Assembly (NCBI GenBank): GCA_029721515.1
Contig: CM056559.1
Location: 6,883,001-6,947,000 of the forward strand
DNA from: Synanceia verrucosa
Taxonomy: Eukaryota; Chordata; Actinopteri; Perciformes; Synanceiidae
Direction of reading: 5' to 3'
Length of the DNA: 64,000 nucleotides
The position numbers were made by a program, and so were the translations under genes. The notes under the pieces were generated by a model. It was not told where the DNA came from. It was given only the letters and a program-made list of their open reading frames with translations, and made no database searches. Shown here piece after piece: positions 28,201 through 40,580 of this stretch (position 1 is the first letter of the stretch; each line of letters starts with the position of its first letter).

Positions 28201-28573
28201 TCAAAATATGATGAATTTTTCATCATGCTCCCCTTTACACTTTGTTCTCCGTTAGCTACAATGATGCAGTGAAATATTAATGACAGGACACACATTCATA
28301 GTCATGGTATCTCCAGCTCTGTTTTTCCTGATGCCTCTCCCGCTGCTTATGCTTCGTTCCTGTTGTTTCATAATCAGATCAGCGTTCATATCGCACCCAA
28401 AGCTGCCAAGTGGAAAAAGGAGCAAGCTCAGTCAATGAGATTATGAATGTATGACTGCTTCTCTTGTGTGTTGAGGAATATCGCCTCTTTCACTAGAATG
28501 CTGACTAGAAGTAGATGATAAACATCCAATTACATTTCTAATAAAAAGACTAAACATATTTCTTGTCCTCTAG
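19283..28573. other. Gene-poor non-coding stretch
   Basis: No recognisable coding exon was found on either strand. Open frames of 144-150 codons on the - strand (22019-22453, 22723-23175) have no recognisable domain. The sequence is mainly unique-looking and AT-rich. Segments around 25140-25270 and 27380-27540 look like candidate conserved non-coding DNA, but this cannot be shown from one sequence. Confidence 0.5.
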
Positions 28574-28689
28574 GTGCTGTTTTCCTGTGACGCCAGCGGG
28601 AGTCGCCTGCCTCAGCTCTGACTCGCTGACCGCCAGCCGATCAGGACGCCGATGTGAAACCCGCGATGGAGACCGGGGCTTGATATCTG
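28574..28689 (+). other. Candidate 5' non-coding exon of the LRFN gene
   Basis: A 116-nt segment is bounded by an acceptor (CATATTTCTTGTCCTCTAG) and a near-consensus donor (ATCTG|GTGAGA). It is sharply GC- and CpG-rich within AT-rich flanks, as expected of a real exon. It contains a tiny upstream ORF (ATG at 28666, six codons including TGA), so it is unlikely to carry the main start. The LRFN coding exon at 46700 opens with a splice acceptor, so at least one upstream non-coding exon is required, and this is the best candidate in the window. The open frame running through it extends past the donor and is probably not translated. Confidence 0.45.
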
Positions 28690-31600
28690 GTGAGATTTGT
28701 TGTGTTTTCCAAGTCACTGGCTGCATATCGACTGTGAGCAGTTTCAGCTCCGCCTTGAGCTCAGGCAGCTCTAATTATGCTGAAAATGTTGTGTTAGCAG
28801 TGGTGCATCAGCAGATTGAAGATGCAGTACTATGTGGATCACCGTTGGGAATTTGTTACAGAATATACAGGAAAGATGGTGGAACTTCAGGTGCAGAGCA
28901 GAACTGGGTCAAATTTGCAAATAGTTTATCTTTTTTTCCTTTTCTTTGCTTCACACAGTTTGAACAGTCATATGGTGGAGTTTTAGAAACCAGAATCACC
29001 TGATTGGGCTACGTGTGTGACAGCACGTTTAGACGTTTTTTGCATCGAAACAAACATAACCATATGGCTGTTAGGTGCAGATAAGATGGTACATATAAGT
29101 ACACAAACAACAAATGCATAGCAATATGTAAGTACGGCATATGAAAAGAAACTGTACATTTGGTTTTGTAAGTGTGAGGAAAAAATAAAATCAGAACAAA
29201 AAAGACCAAGAAAAGAACATATTTTATGTCTATATAACAAATAAGATTACAAGTTATCAAGCTTTCCATAATGATTGTATTATAACAACAATAAGGAAGT
29301 ACTGGACAACTGTTTCTTAAAACATGATTTATGATTGATTAGTAAATATATATAATTTTTTTATGCTTCCAGAAGTATTTGTTTGAAAAAATAAAAACAA
29401 AAATGTACAAGAGATTACTATATTTTTAAGAGAAAATCTTCAATAAAAAGGTAGTAGTAAAAAAAACATGCTGACGTAGTCGTACTTTATGGTTTGGAGC
29501 GCAGCAAAGCAAGTACCAGCTCTGTAAATGTGATTGTCTGTCACTGAGTCAATGCCTGACTGATGAAGTTATGCTATTGGTCGGCTGATCTGTTTCCTCA
29601 TTGGCTGTTGCTCTCTCCAAATGAATCGTAGCGACAGCGTTTATGTTAGTGTCCACTGACTCACCGATCAATCAGCTGATCCACTTCCTCTGCACATACT
29701 CCTGAACATGGACTATATTGACTATTACACGTTGCAGCTATGCTACTTCAGTACATTTATAAATACTACGAGGACCACTACTGAAAAATAACATTTAACA
29801 TCTATATATTCATATTATAGACACCCATGACTATCCCTGCATCAATTTAGCCATAATTTAGTGCATTGACGGTCCAGTCATACACTCTTTCTTTCAGCTT
29901 GCGTACAGCCCCCACAGCCTTCCAATAAGGTAGAGGAACATATATCTAGCCTGAAGGCAAAACTCAGGGCAAGCCATGACCCTAAGGCACTTGCTCCAGC
30001 GCTCACTGCTGTTTGTTGCCTATGGCTATGAGCCTTATCGCTGTTTTCATCGACTCTTCTGTTCTTTCTTCTTGATTTTGACACCTGGACAGTAAGAGAA
30101 TATTATTCAGAGAGAAGGATTCCTAAGGAAATACAAGGAGGCTACAAAAATAGTCCTGTGTGAATAATTACTTTCCTACCCAGAACATAGACTAAAAGGC
30201 AAACTCCACCCATCGAGCGTTTCACATTATTTGACCCATGTGTTGTACAAAAAGGTTCTACCTGGAGTCGTAGTGTAATTGACTGCATCTCTAACCAACC
30301 CGAAATGGGCCATAAAACACTCTTCCGAATGCTGCGGCAGTACATAAACGCACTTTCGTGTTTCAATCCTACATTATATAGCATGAAACGATTAATTAAA
30401 ACCTAGTACACGCGAGGATAGAGTTAATGATCTGTGCTGCGTCTTCAGAGGGCCTTCAGCCGAGAATAATTGTGTGCATCTGAAGTGTGGTAGGTACCTG
30501 TATCCCCCTTAACATCTGTCTGGTGTACTCAGGGTGGTTTGCATCCTGAAAATGTCATCATGCCACATCTAGGCACTGTATCTGATGCAGTGTGCTGCCA
30601 GGAGCTGTGCTTTGCTGAGAGCGTAGTTTTGGGAGCAGGTCTGGTTAATTCCCCAGGGTCAGTTCAGTAAGGAGGGGTGGGAGGTGAGGTTATTTTACCT
30701 ACCTGTGACCCTCTGTGGTCATAGCCCCTGTGGTTTGTGTGGTCAGGGGGGACTCGCACACTGCTGAGAACAAAGAAATATGATGGCTCCCACTTGTCCT
30801 CCTCGGTTCGCAGGGAATGGCAGGGCAATGCTAATTAGCCAGCTCATGTTACTGAATTGAACATAACTGCTGTTCCCTTCAGTGTTCCCCCTCCCCCTCA
30901 TTGTACGCCCAACAAGCAGCGTCTACAACAGTCATGCACCCTGCATAACTCTGCATAGTTTGTGCATCTTGAGACCTCCTGTTCTGTGTCTGTGCTAGAA
31001 AAATACAAAATAAATCATTTTAAGAGAATTGAATTCACTCTTTTCCTGTTAAATTATAGCATTGTGTTTTATGAAAGTATATCAGCTCTGTGCCACATGT
31101 ATTCTTTCAACATCTTTGCCTAGTTCTTTGCAGTGAAGTTTAATCCTGGCTGTCAAATTTGAGGCCAATAAGAGGTGTAACAACAGCTGTCCCCTTCACT
31201 TCATATCCGCTCGTTCAAAATTATGGTTCTACAAGTGAAAAAATGGCGCTCTGTAAGTAGGTAGTTGAAGTCAGGTTTTTAATCAAGGATTGAGGGCAGA
31301 AGGAGGAGGAGGTCAAGCTACTATCCTCACATATTCAAAATTCCAGTGGTGGCATTGGGCATATACGCCCCCCCGTGCCTTGCGTTCTGTGGTCTGCTTC
31401 TCTTGTTGAAGTCGTCTGAGTCTGGCTGTCAGTGTTTCCTGGAATACTAAGTACTGAAGGCGGTGTCGAGTAGCAGCTCAGAGTATTCCTGAGGTTTACG
31501 GCGCATGTTGCCACATCAAGATCTCATCTCTGCGCCCGATTCTTGTTGCTCCAGCTGTAATCATCCACAGAAATTAAGCAATGTGCTCCGTGTCATTCAC

Positions 31601-32553
31601 ATCTCAGAATAACAAGGGCTTTGTGAATTTGAAATGCTGCAGCTCAAGCCATTTCAAAAGGAGGAAAATATGGCAAAATCAAACACGTCTGCATGTGTGT
31701 GAGCACAAGTCAGATACAATGGATGCGTAGCTTCAGTGGAGTTGTGCTCAGCGTCTTGGTGCTTTCTCTCTCTCAGTCAAATATCTTTTTGTTAGTGCAG
31801 ATGCACTCAGGGTTGGCAAACACATTGAAGGCTGAGTCACTTAAACAGCCTCATCTTGACACACAGCTGACTCAAAGTCTATTCATTTCTTCGTACATCA
31901 CATTCTTTTGTACAGTTTGTTATTATGTATATATGGCGAAGGCATTGTTTGAACTCCTCTGAGGCACATATATTTGTCTTGGAGCAACATCACATAATTA
32001 AAAACCCAGAGGCATGTTTAATGACACATGGAGGTGCCACCTTATTGCATAATCCTCATTAGTTATGAGGAAGGCAACTGAGTTTAAGAATCCATTTACA
32101 TTAATAGCTAAGAAAAGCACAATCAGTGTTTGTGAGCAGAAACAAGCTTCCCTCCCAGGGCCGTATAACAGAGAACCTCTCATCTGGGTTGTCAGGCAAG
32201 TGTAAAGCCTGGAGCTCATTCATTCAAAATAAACGGTGCATTACATTTTTGATGCAACCTTTACTGCAGTGCTTGAATCCAAAAAGGCAAGCTCTTAACC
32301 TAAAAAAAGTATCTGTAATCACTGGAAACGTTTCTACTCACAGTTCTCTTTTATAAATGGATCATTTCATTCACAGTACAGGGCAGGACGGACTCATCTG
32401 GTTCAACAGAAGTTATTGAGGGGAAATTTCAGCCAATCAGACAGAAGTATAACCTTTTGAAAATCCATTTTGTCCCTGAGGCAACCCAGACAGATCCACA
32501 ACATATCTGGCTCAAGTTAATCATGCTGCTCTTCGGACAGTTTTGGCCATTAA
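28690..32553. other. Gene-poor non-coding stretch
   Basis: No recognised gene. It includes the TGTGGT cluster at 30714-30743 and a moderately GC-rich block at about 30590-30960. AT-rich sequence with A-tracts dominates 29040-29480. Confidence 0.5.
30714..30743 (+). promoter_or_regulatory. Cluster of three RUNX-type TGTGGT motifs
   Basis: TGTGGT occurs at 30714-30719, 30729-30734 and 30738-30743, all in the same orientation within 30 bp. TGTGGT is the core bound by RUNX transcription factors. A short motif like this can cluster by chance or by local duplication, so a regulatory role is inference. Confidence 0.25.
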
Positions 32554-32561
32554 GCTATTAA

Positions 32562-33235
32562 TAGGGCTGGGTACCGAACTTTGTTACTTTTGTAGCACCT
32601 ACCGAAAAGCTCCGATCCTACTATGGATGGACGGGGGGACATGTCCCCTTCAGCTTCGTAGAGACATCGATCCGTCCCCCCACTTTCCCAGCATAAGGAG
32701 ACAAATATCACCACTAAAAGAGAGGATTCAGCTGCTTTCACACCGAACGCGCAAAGCACAGATGCGCAGAGAGAAACCTATTTTTTTGAATGTGGTTGTG
32801 CCGCACAAAGGCGCAGTGCAGGGGTTTTCCAAAACTGTTCCACATCCTGTTTTTGTTGTAAGGCTGGAAGCGCTGGGAGCACTAAACTTTGAGGTTACGT
32901 TGAGCTGAGCTCCAAGTTCCGACTTCCAGTGAACACATCATAAGGCAAACTCTCACTCCCCAGGGTCCTAAAGAGGAACTGGTCGCAGCCTGTGACTGTT
33001 GATCATGAAACCATTGTCTAGTATGTCTACCATATACCATCTAAGCCCTAATTACACAAAATAACTTATTGAGTTGATAATAATAATAATACATTAATAT
33101 ATTGATGTTGACCATGATTAAAGTCTAAAATACACAAAAATAATATCTAAAAAAGTGTTGTTCAAGAACCAGTATCGAAACAATGGTATCAAAATTGGCA
33201 TTGTATCAAAAAATTTTGAACGATACCCAACCCTA
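32562..33235. mobile_element. Non-autonomous hAT-like transposon with perfect 8-bp TSD
   Basis: The left end is TAGGGCTGGGTACCGAAC and the right end, reverse-complemented, is TAGGGTTGGGTATCGTTC, which are clear terminal inverted repeats. It is flanked by identical 8-bp duplications GCTATTAA at 32554-32561 and 33236-33243. The length is 674 bp. The interior has no intact transposase; open frames inside it are incidental. The perfect duplication suggests a younger insertion than the related copy at 6129-6447. Confidence 0.85.
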
Positions 33236-33243
33236 GCTATTAA

Positions 33244-34255
33244 TTCCTGCATCATCCTTTACTTATAGTGAATATCATATGACTGAATTTTATTCTGTAT
33301 TTTTTTAGAGCTTCAAAGCTTTACTCTTAATATGCTAAAATAATTATTCATTGAATACGGATATGATCTTTTATGCAAATAGAAAATTATGTTTATTTAA
33401 AGGGCTATTTTTACGTATCTACCATATCTCAAAGGAATGGTTACGGCCCCTACTGCACTCCCTTCACTGCTCTTTCATCATAAATGTGAATGTCTAAACA
33501 CCCTTCCTCAAGCCTCTACCCCTTGGCTCCTGATATAAAATGGCCAGTATCAATGTCCATCTGTGTGTTGGCTTAAACATTGCCATGACGGGGTGCCGCT
33601 TCCTTTCAACCAAACGTAGCGTTTGGGAGTAGGATGCCTGATAGTGGCAGACGAATTGCTGGTCATGAGCCACGTACAGCTCCTTCATTGTCTAGCATGC
33701 TGGAGAAAGAGTGGGAGCCCCTAAAGAGGCCTGGCAGAGTCTCTGCTTCCATCTGCCTGCATGCCTCGTCATGGAGCCCAGCTCGCACCACTTGAGATTA
33801 TACTCACGTCCAAGCTGTTACTGTAATTTGCATTGGCTCATAGGCAGAGGAGAGTGAGGAGGAGGAGGAGGAGCTGCACATGAGGTAGGGATGTTATAAG
33901 TGGTCCTGGCAGCACAATGAGCATGCCTGGGTGTAGTATTATGTACAAGTGGCATGGGCAGAGCTACTTTAAAGTGCAATAATGGCACTGAGCAGGTTGT
34001 CCTGCTGCCCAAGATTATTGTCTTATTTCAGTGCATGAAGTAAAATATAGAACTGTGGTATTTCAAACTATCCCAGTCACATTCAGTATTGGTGTTATGT
34101 GCTTTATAGCCGCATTATTCTCCATTCATTGTCAGCACCTGTCAGCAGCAGCGTGTGAAAACTATCAGTCTGAATATATAAAACATCTAAAGACCCTTTC
34201 AGCATTCCACTAATTAGCAAGTGATTTGTTCATTTCCTAATGATTCATTTAGATG
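33244..34255. other. Non-coding stretch
   Basis: Nothing recognisable beyond a short GGAGGAGGAGGAGG purine run near 33856-33872. Confidence 0.5.
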
Positions 34256-34452
34256 GGAAGGCTGTAGCACTGCGGGTAGAATGATCATCCCTGAACTTCA
34301 GGGTTGTGGTGAGACACTTAACCCCAACTTGCTCTCTGGGTGCTTTGTATTGTAGCCCACTGCTCCCTTATGGGATGGGTTGAATGCAGAAGACAAATTT
34401 CAAGTGTGTTCTTGTGTATATATATTGTATATGACAATAAATGCTGTTCATT
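34256..34452 (+). mobile_element. tRNA-derived SINE with L2-type tail
   Basis: The 5' part (GGCTGTAGCACTGCGGGTAG) resembles a tRNA-like promoter A box. The central and 3' part reads GGGATGGGTTGAATGCAGAA then GACAAATTTCAAGTGTG and ends TGACAATAAATG. By recall this central and tail block is characteristic of fish V-type SINEs that share a LINE L2 3' tail. Possible imperfect target duplications (TTCATTTAG upstream, TTCATTAG downstream) flank it. The B box is degenerate, so the copy is old. Confidence 0.7.
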
Positions 34453-37400
34453 AGCCGTTAAGTTTTAGTATGAAGGGTCCCACACCTGGAGGAAGCGAAA
34501 CCCACACAAACACTGAGAGAATAAGCGAGATGAGAGAGGGCCATGGCCAAGGATCAAACCGAAAGACGAAAAAACGCAAGAGCTACAGAGCTGCACTCTC
34601 TGTTTCAGATCATACATCAAACCTGGCAAATGATCATAAATTCGGCTTTAAAATTCAAGGCGGCGGCTTTATTTATAAACCATTTTCTGAGCTGAGTGCA
34701 TCTGCATTGAATATGGCAGCAGCACTCATTTGGGAGACGTTGACTATGTAGAAAGGCTTTTTGAATTAAATTCACGTTTTCCCTCAATAAAAGGGAACAA
34801 AACCAAAACCGCACTTTCCCGCTCAATAACCACTGAATGTTCTCTGATGTCCTCATTTTTCAGGCTTAATTTGTTACTAACTTGATAGCTTTTGGACTGC
34901 AATTTGGTTCAGCAGCTAATTTATCAAATTTACTAATTAACTAAAGGCTGAAAATAAAGAGACAATTTCTTATAATGCCACCTCCATCAGATAGGTTGTG
35001 AACTAATTATTTATGGTACAGCCACAAGCACAATGACCCATAATGACCTTCCAGTAGCTGGTAAAGTTACTACATGTGCCGTATTTAATGTCTCTTGTCC
35101 ATTAACAGCTGCCAATACAATTATTAGTCAATAGACCTGAACGTTTTATTGTTACATTGGAGTGACAGTAAGTATACAGTGTATCCTCGGAGAAAAAAAA
35201 AAATCTGTTTGATTAAAACTTATTGAAAGGCAGTGGCTTAATTATTGTGCAGACAGTGATGGAAGTTCAAATGTCATACCGGTTTGAATCCATTTATTTC
35301 CGTTAGCAAGTTTACACAATTTTACACAGCAGTTAGTCCTTCTTTCTAACACCGACTTTCCAAAGAAAGTAAAATTGACTGTTTCACAAGAATTCAGCTA
35401 TATTAACTTTGTGCACAGCTATAAAAAAAAAAAGTAATATAGATTAAAAAATAATTATGTCTCTGATAAGAGAGAGCTAAATGGACCCTTCATTCTCAAA
35501 TAACAGGCCTGACAGGTTTGACTGGGGACTCACAAAGTCACATAATTGCTAATTATACAGATATGTCATGCATTTAATGCATTGACCTGATTTCCCTAAA
35601 AAATGTAACTGGAGGCAGAAATAGAAAATAAGGACCTAATTTCCTCAGAAATTCTTGCACATCGGACTTTTGAAACATTACTTTTGTCTGAACCTGGTGA
35701 TCATAGCTTGATGATTTAAAAAAAAGAAGCTTTTCTTTTTCACACCTTTAGGAGCAATGTTTTTCACATTTGTTAGTAGCTTGCGTACGTGCACAAGGAT
35801 ATAAAAAAGCATCTCTGTAAATGTTTTATTAAGAAGGAAAATCATTTGGTGTGCTTATTTGCCCTCAAGGATATACACCATGTGTTTACATTCACAAATG
35901 TGTTTACAAAAGCCTCCACAGGGTTACTTTAACTTGATTTTTGGTTTATTTTGACTTGGTTTATTTCCCATAAATGTACCTGTTGTGGCTGTGTGGGTCG
36001 TGCCAACTCATCATCTCTGTCATAGAAACTCATGGAAATGACACCTTACACAAACAACACATAGCTGGATGTTCTTCAAGCCTTTCCAAATAAACATAAT
36101 TTTTCTATGAATCATTTCAAAATGTTGCCTCTGAGTCTGACAGGAATTACTCTAAACACAGACCGTAGGTGAAGTCTGTATTATTGTTCATTGGTCACAC
36201 ATATTATAATCTCCCACTGTGATAAACACTGCAAATTTATTGTGGACATTCAAGTTACTCAGCTGGTGTCACTCACAATTATTTTACAAGTCTGGTGTCT
36301 TTGCAGCAAATGGTTTCCTCCTCAGTGAGCATAGAAGTGCAGTGACCGGAGGAACACTGCCAGTTTCCTGCAGAGCGGTGTCCTTTGGGACAGCCATTGC
36401 ATTTAGTTTTTTGAGTTGTCCTTAGAAGACAGTAAACTGCGGAGAAAGTCAGCCTCAAACATGCAAACAAACAGACTTGTGCAGATAAATATGCAGGGTT
36501 ATTGCTGGCCAGTCTGCAAGTTGCCCCAGATTTAGATCCCTATGCAGTTAACTGTAAAAGCCGCTGCAGGCGTCTACTTTCTGTGTTTAATTTTGGTCTG
36601 AAAGCTGTAGGAGGCTCCCGCAGCTTGCACCAATATAAACACCCAAATCTCTACGACAGAGCTGGCAAGTGTTGAGTTAACATGACCCATGGAGCCATAA
36701 TAGACACATTTATGGGCAATACGCCGGGTTAAAATAAACCGGAATTATCCTTTAAGGATTATATTAAAGAATATGACCCCAAACAAAAATAGCACAGCAT
36801 TGGAATGCTAGAAAATTAACAAATGCACATATGCAAATGATTTCACAAAGACAACTTGTGTACAAAATAAAGGTGTTTTCCTTTCATAACAGAGTCACTA
36901 TAAACAAATTAGTACCAAATGACTATTTTTGGTGATAAAAACACGTGGCTGGAAGCAGCTAGTGTTAATTTTAATTCACATCATTCACGTGGTACAAAGC
37001 CAACTATAGATAAATCCACACCTTATGTCTATTTACTGCCCCACTGCCACTGTGTGTACATGGCAAGGTGCTGTATTTGGTGCAGAGCCAGGATTAGTGA
37101 AGCTCAGGTGCCCTGTAGCGTACAGTATATATGAATATAATTCAATATGCTGCATGTTGTTCTGCCTAAGCCTGCTTTGCACAAGATTTCCTATGAAGTG
37201 TGTCAAATAGAGGCTGTGCGGTCCGTTATTTCTGTGCACTGAGTCAATCACATGCATTCACAGCTGCCTCATTCTCAGACTCATAAGCATTACAGCCTTG
37301 AGTGAATTTATGCCACTGTCCTCGATATCAATTAGAGCTGTGTGAGTTTTTCATTATTGTGCTCAGTTCTTGCCGTAGATTTATTCATGTGGATCCCATT

Positions 37401-37559
37401 GGTAATAAATCTCAATTGTTTTTGTTAATGAAATGGTATTGTAGCCATAAAGGAGAGGGCGCACACCGGTTATTTACTTTGGATTTGACTTAAACAACAA
37501 AATGATGAATGAGGTCATCTTCATTTAGTCTGGTTGGAACACAACTTAGTGCACTAGTC

Positions 37560-37690
37560 TAACAATGTTAGGAGCCAAGCAGCTCAGTGAGGCTGCCATG
37601 CTTTCAGCTCAATGCTAACATGTAATATTTATAGTTATCACCATCTTAGTTTAGCATGCTAGTATGCAGCTGAGTCTGCGGATGTCATTT
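37560..37690 (+). repeat. Degenerate teleost 'TAGCATGCTAACA' repeat
   Basis: Phrases such as CAATGCTAACATGTAATA, CACCATCTTAGTTTAGCATG and CTAGTATGCAGCTGAG match by recall a dispersed fish repeat built around 'accatcttagtttagcatg'. Another fragment of the same type lies near 54215-54290. Ends are not defined. Confidence 0.5.
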
Positions 37691-39433
37691 GCTTTGCAGG
37701 TGCTGGTCTATAAACTATATACATTGTATGGAGGTGAAAACTTTGAGCTGTTATTGGCACTAATTATAGAGTCGGGGATCTCTTGAGTCGTTAGGATCCA
37801 TCCTATCAACATACAAGCTTTGTCATCCATAAAATCATGTCATTAGCAAGCAAAAGTAGATGCACTGTCACTTTCAGTACCTTTATCCCTAATGGAAAAC
37901 ACCTAACTGGTCTCTTGATAGTCTGTGTTTTCACTAGTGGTTTTGTTTCTGAATAGAAACCTAATCTTTGCCGTATTGTAAACTGTTATAATGGATCTGA
38001 AGGAATTCATTATTTCTGATTCTGTGTGACAAACAGATCTTCATTGTTTGTTTCAGCCATGCTTCCTTTATTATCAGTAATTCAGCTTTAACACATGGTT
38101 CAGCTTACATTAATGAGTGCTCAGTGCATGGCTGTCATGTTGGACAATGATACTGCATTCCAACTAAGAACGGTTTTAAGTTCAGCTCTCTGATACATTT
38201 TCTTTTCTTATCTATAAATCAGCTCCTCGCTTGAGTCTGCTGTGGCATTGACGCACATACCAGGCATGCATAATACCTTGCAAAGATACATACAGAGCAG
38301 GATCAATGCAGTATAGGAGCCTTGGGAAGAAGGATTTGAAACCAAGTGTGGATTCTTTAGCATTCAGTGTAGTACAAAGTGGAACCACAAGGCTCCAGTT
38401 CTGAGGGTCTATTCTGCACAGAGTGAGGGGTCGCTGTGCTAAGGAAAATGACGACAAGAATAAAGTAAAACACAAAGTGGTTTAAGTATAGAGGACAAAT
38501 ACTGAGGGGAAAAAGGTCACCACTGGGGAAGGAATACAGAAAAAAACATATAGAAGAGACATGCATTGCTGCTGCAATGTTTATAAATCATCAATTCATG
38601 TCACTAGATTTCACAATAAGCCTAGAAATAGAAATCCCATAAGCTGGGTGTCATTCAGACTCACCGTCTGTCCTTGTATTATTTGCTAGCAGCTCCTGTC
38701 TTTATCGCGGCTTGTTTGTCTTTGCTTTTTTTTTCTTCTTCTTTTCTGACAAATATGTTGACTGTTCTTCAGAAATCTCTTGGAAGGTGTCAGTGAAGCT
38801 GATACACAAAGAAAAGTGCGCCCGCCACACTGTTTGTTGTTGAGATATTCATTGTTAGGACTTGCTACCTCTTAAAAATGAAATTAAATTCAAGCTGAGT
38901 CCTTGCTATCACTAATCGTTTCTTGTTTTCAAGATACACATTTAGTGTTTTAGAGTTAAGAAAATGTGATACTACATTATCAGGTTATTGCAACCACGTT
39001 AACTTCAAAAAGCTTCATCTCTGGGTCTGAAGCTCTGCAAGAAAGAAAATCTAAAATGACCATCATAAAGCAGAAGGCAACACGTTGTCCTGTGTACTCT
39101 ATTGATTGTGACAGCTAGCAGATGGACTGCAGTCGGAGGTTTGGATTCTTTTTTGGGCTCACTCGTGGAGGCAATTTGTGCATGAAGTGGATTGACTGGA
39201 ACAACACCATATCTAATATGCATAAAAGCATCATTTTGAACTTGTGATTAGTGAGATTATCTCTGTGAAGAATTCATGCATTAATCAGGATTCTGGGCAG
39301 AAACATTGTTCATGAGACTTAAAAAGTAGCACTTCACATGGAACATCACTTGTATGTCATTCATGTAAATCAAGATAATGTCCCCTGTTGATTATTTGAG
39401 TGGTCTGACATATTTAGGGAGTATTGCATAGTA

Positions 39434-39453
39434 TGATTATGATTATGATTATT
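39434..39453 (+). repeat. Short (TGATTA)n tandem
   Basis: About three copies of the 6-bp unit TGATTA in a row. Low-complexity tract of no evident function. Confidence 0.6.
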
Positions 39454-40498
39454 AAGAGTCTCTGATGTAAAGAAATTTAAATCATACAGATATTCACTGG
39501 TTTCACTTCTCAAATGTCAGTAATTCTCAGATTTCTTCATTTTCTATGGGGGTAAATTGGATGTTTTGGGGTTTTAGACTGTAATTCAGAAATTATGCAA
39601 ATGTGGCAGTTTATTACTCTGAGAAATTGTGACTTTGTTATTCCAACTTTAAAAGCTTTGAAAAATGTATTAAGTCATTTACTGACTGATCTGTAGCAGC
39701 AACGACAGGCTTAAATACGGCCGTGAGGGGAGGTATTTCAATTAAAAAGAACAGATAGTGGCTAAAAGATAATCAGTTGCCCACGTGTTCGATCAACGAA
39801 CGATGAGCTTGACGATACTTATGCAGTATCCTAATGATCTCCATCTTGTTGAGGGAGGATCTTACAATTAAAGTTTATGGAGCTGCAATAGTTTGTGCTT
39901 CTCAGTTCTTCCTCATTGGAAGTTTTAAATGGGATGTAATTGAGAAGACCGTCATTGCATGCATACATAATTATAATATGCAAATGCCCCTCCTGTTTAC
40001 GACAGTACCCAGCATCCCCCTTGATAAGATGCGACCAGAAATCCCTGGGGCTGTGGACCCTCGGTTCAGGTGTCCACTGGTGGAGATAGAGCCGACACCA
40101 ATGAACTCAGGCTGTCAATAATTATGCCTGCATCCTGTCAAGAGTCACACAGGGGCAGCTAGCAGGCCACTGCCTGCACTGTCTAATTGGCGTTTACGGT
40201 TTCCTGTCAAAGTCGTGTCCAGAAAACATCCTCACAATTCACTGGCTCTGGGCAGATGTTTTTCTGAGGCATGTTTGTATTCAATACAGTTTTCAATGTC
40301 ACATTCAAAATATGCTTCAGCTAACATTCTGTGTATCCCATTTAATCTCATACGTATCTTGTTTATCATTTCCTGTGTGAAACTTCGATACAAATAAAGC
40401 ATGTTTTATTATGATAAGCATTGTACTAACACTAGCAAACATGATCATTTAAACTGCTGATTGTTTTTAGTTTTTGCCTTGAGGTATTACTCAAACAT

Positions 40499-40580
40499 GG
40501 GGCGCTGTGGTAGCATAGTTCTTGAAATTAATACCATGCTCTTATTGCAACATCCCTTGTTTGATTTGATTCCTGGTCTG
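40499..40580 (+). repeat. Possible SINE head fragment
   Basis: GGGGCGCTGTGGTAGCATAG followed by 'gattcctggtctgggatc' looks like a decayed tRNA-derived SINE 5' end (A-box-like then B-box-like text). The tail is absent. Low confidence. Confidence 0.25.

Noticed and set aside
28563..29003. 146-codon + strand open frame over the candidate leader exon
   Set aside because: It reads through a strong donor at 28690 and has no recognised similarity. The segment is better explained as a non-coding exon.
32543..32908. 121-codon + strand open frame
   Set aside because: It crosses the left boundary of a non-autonomous hAT-like element and has no transposase motif.
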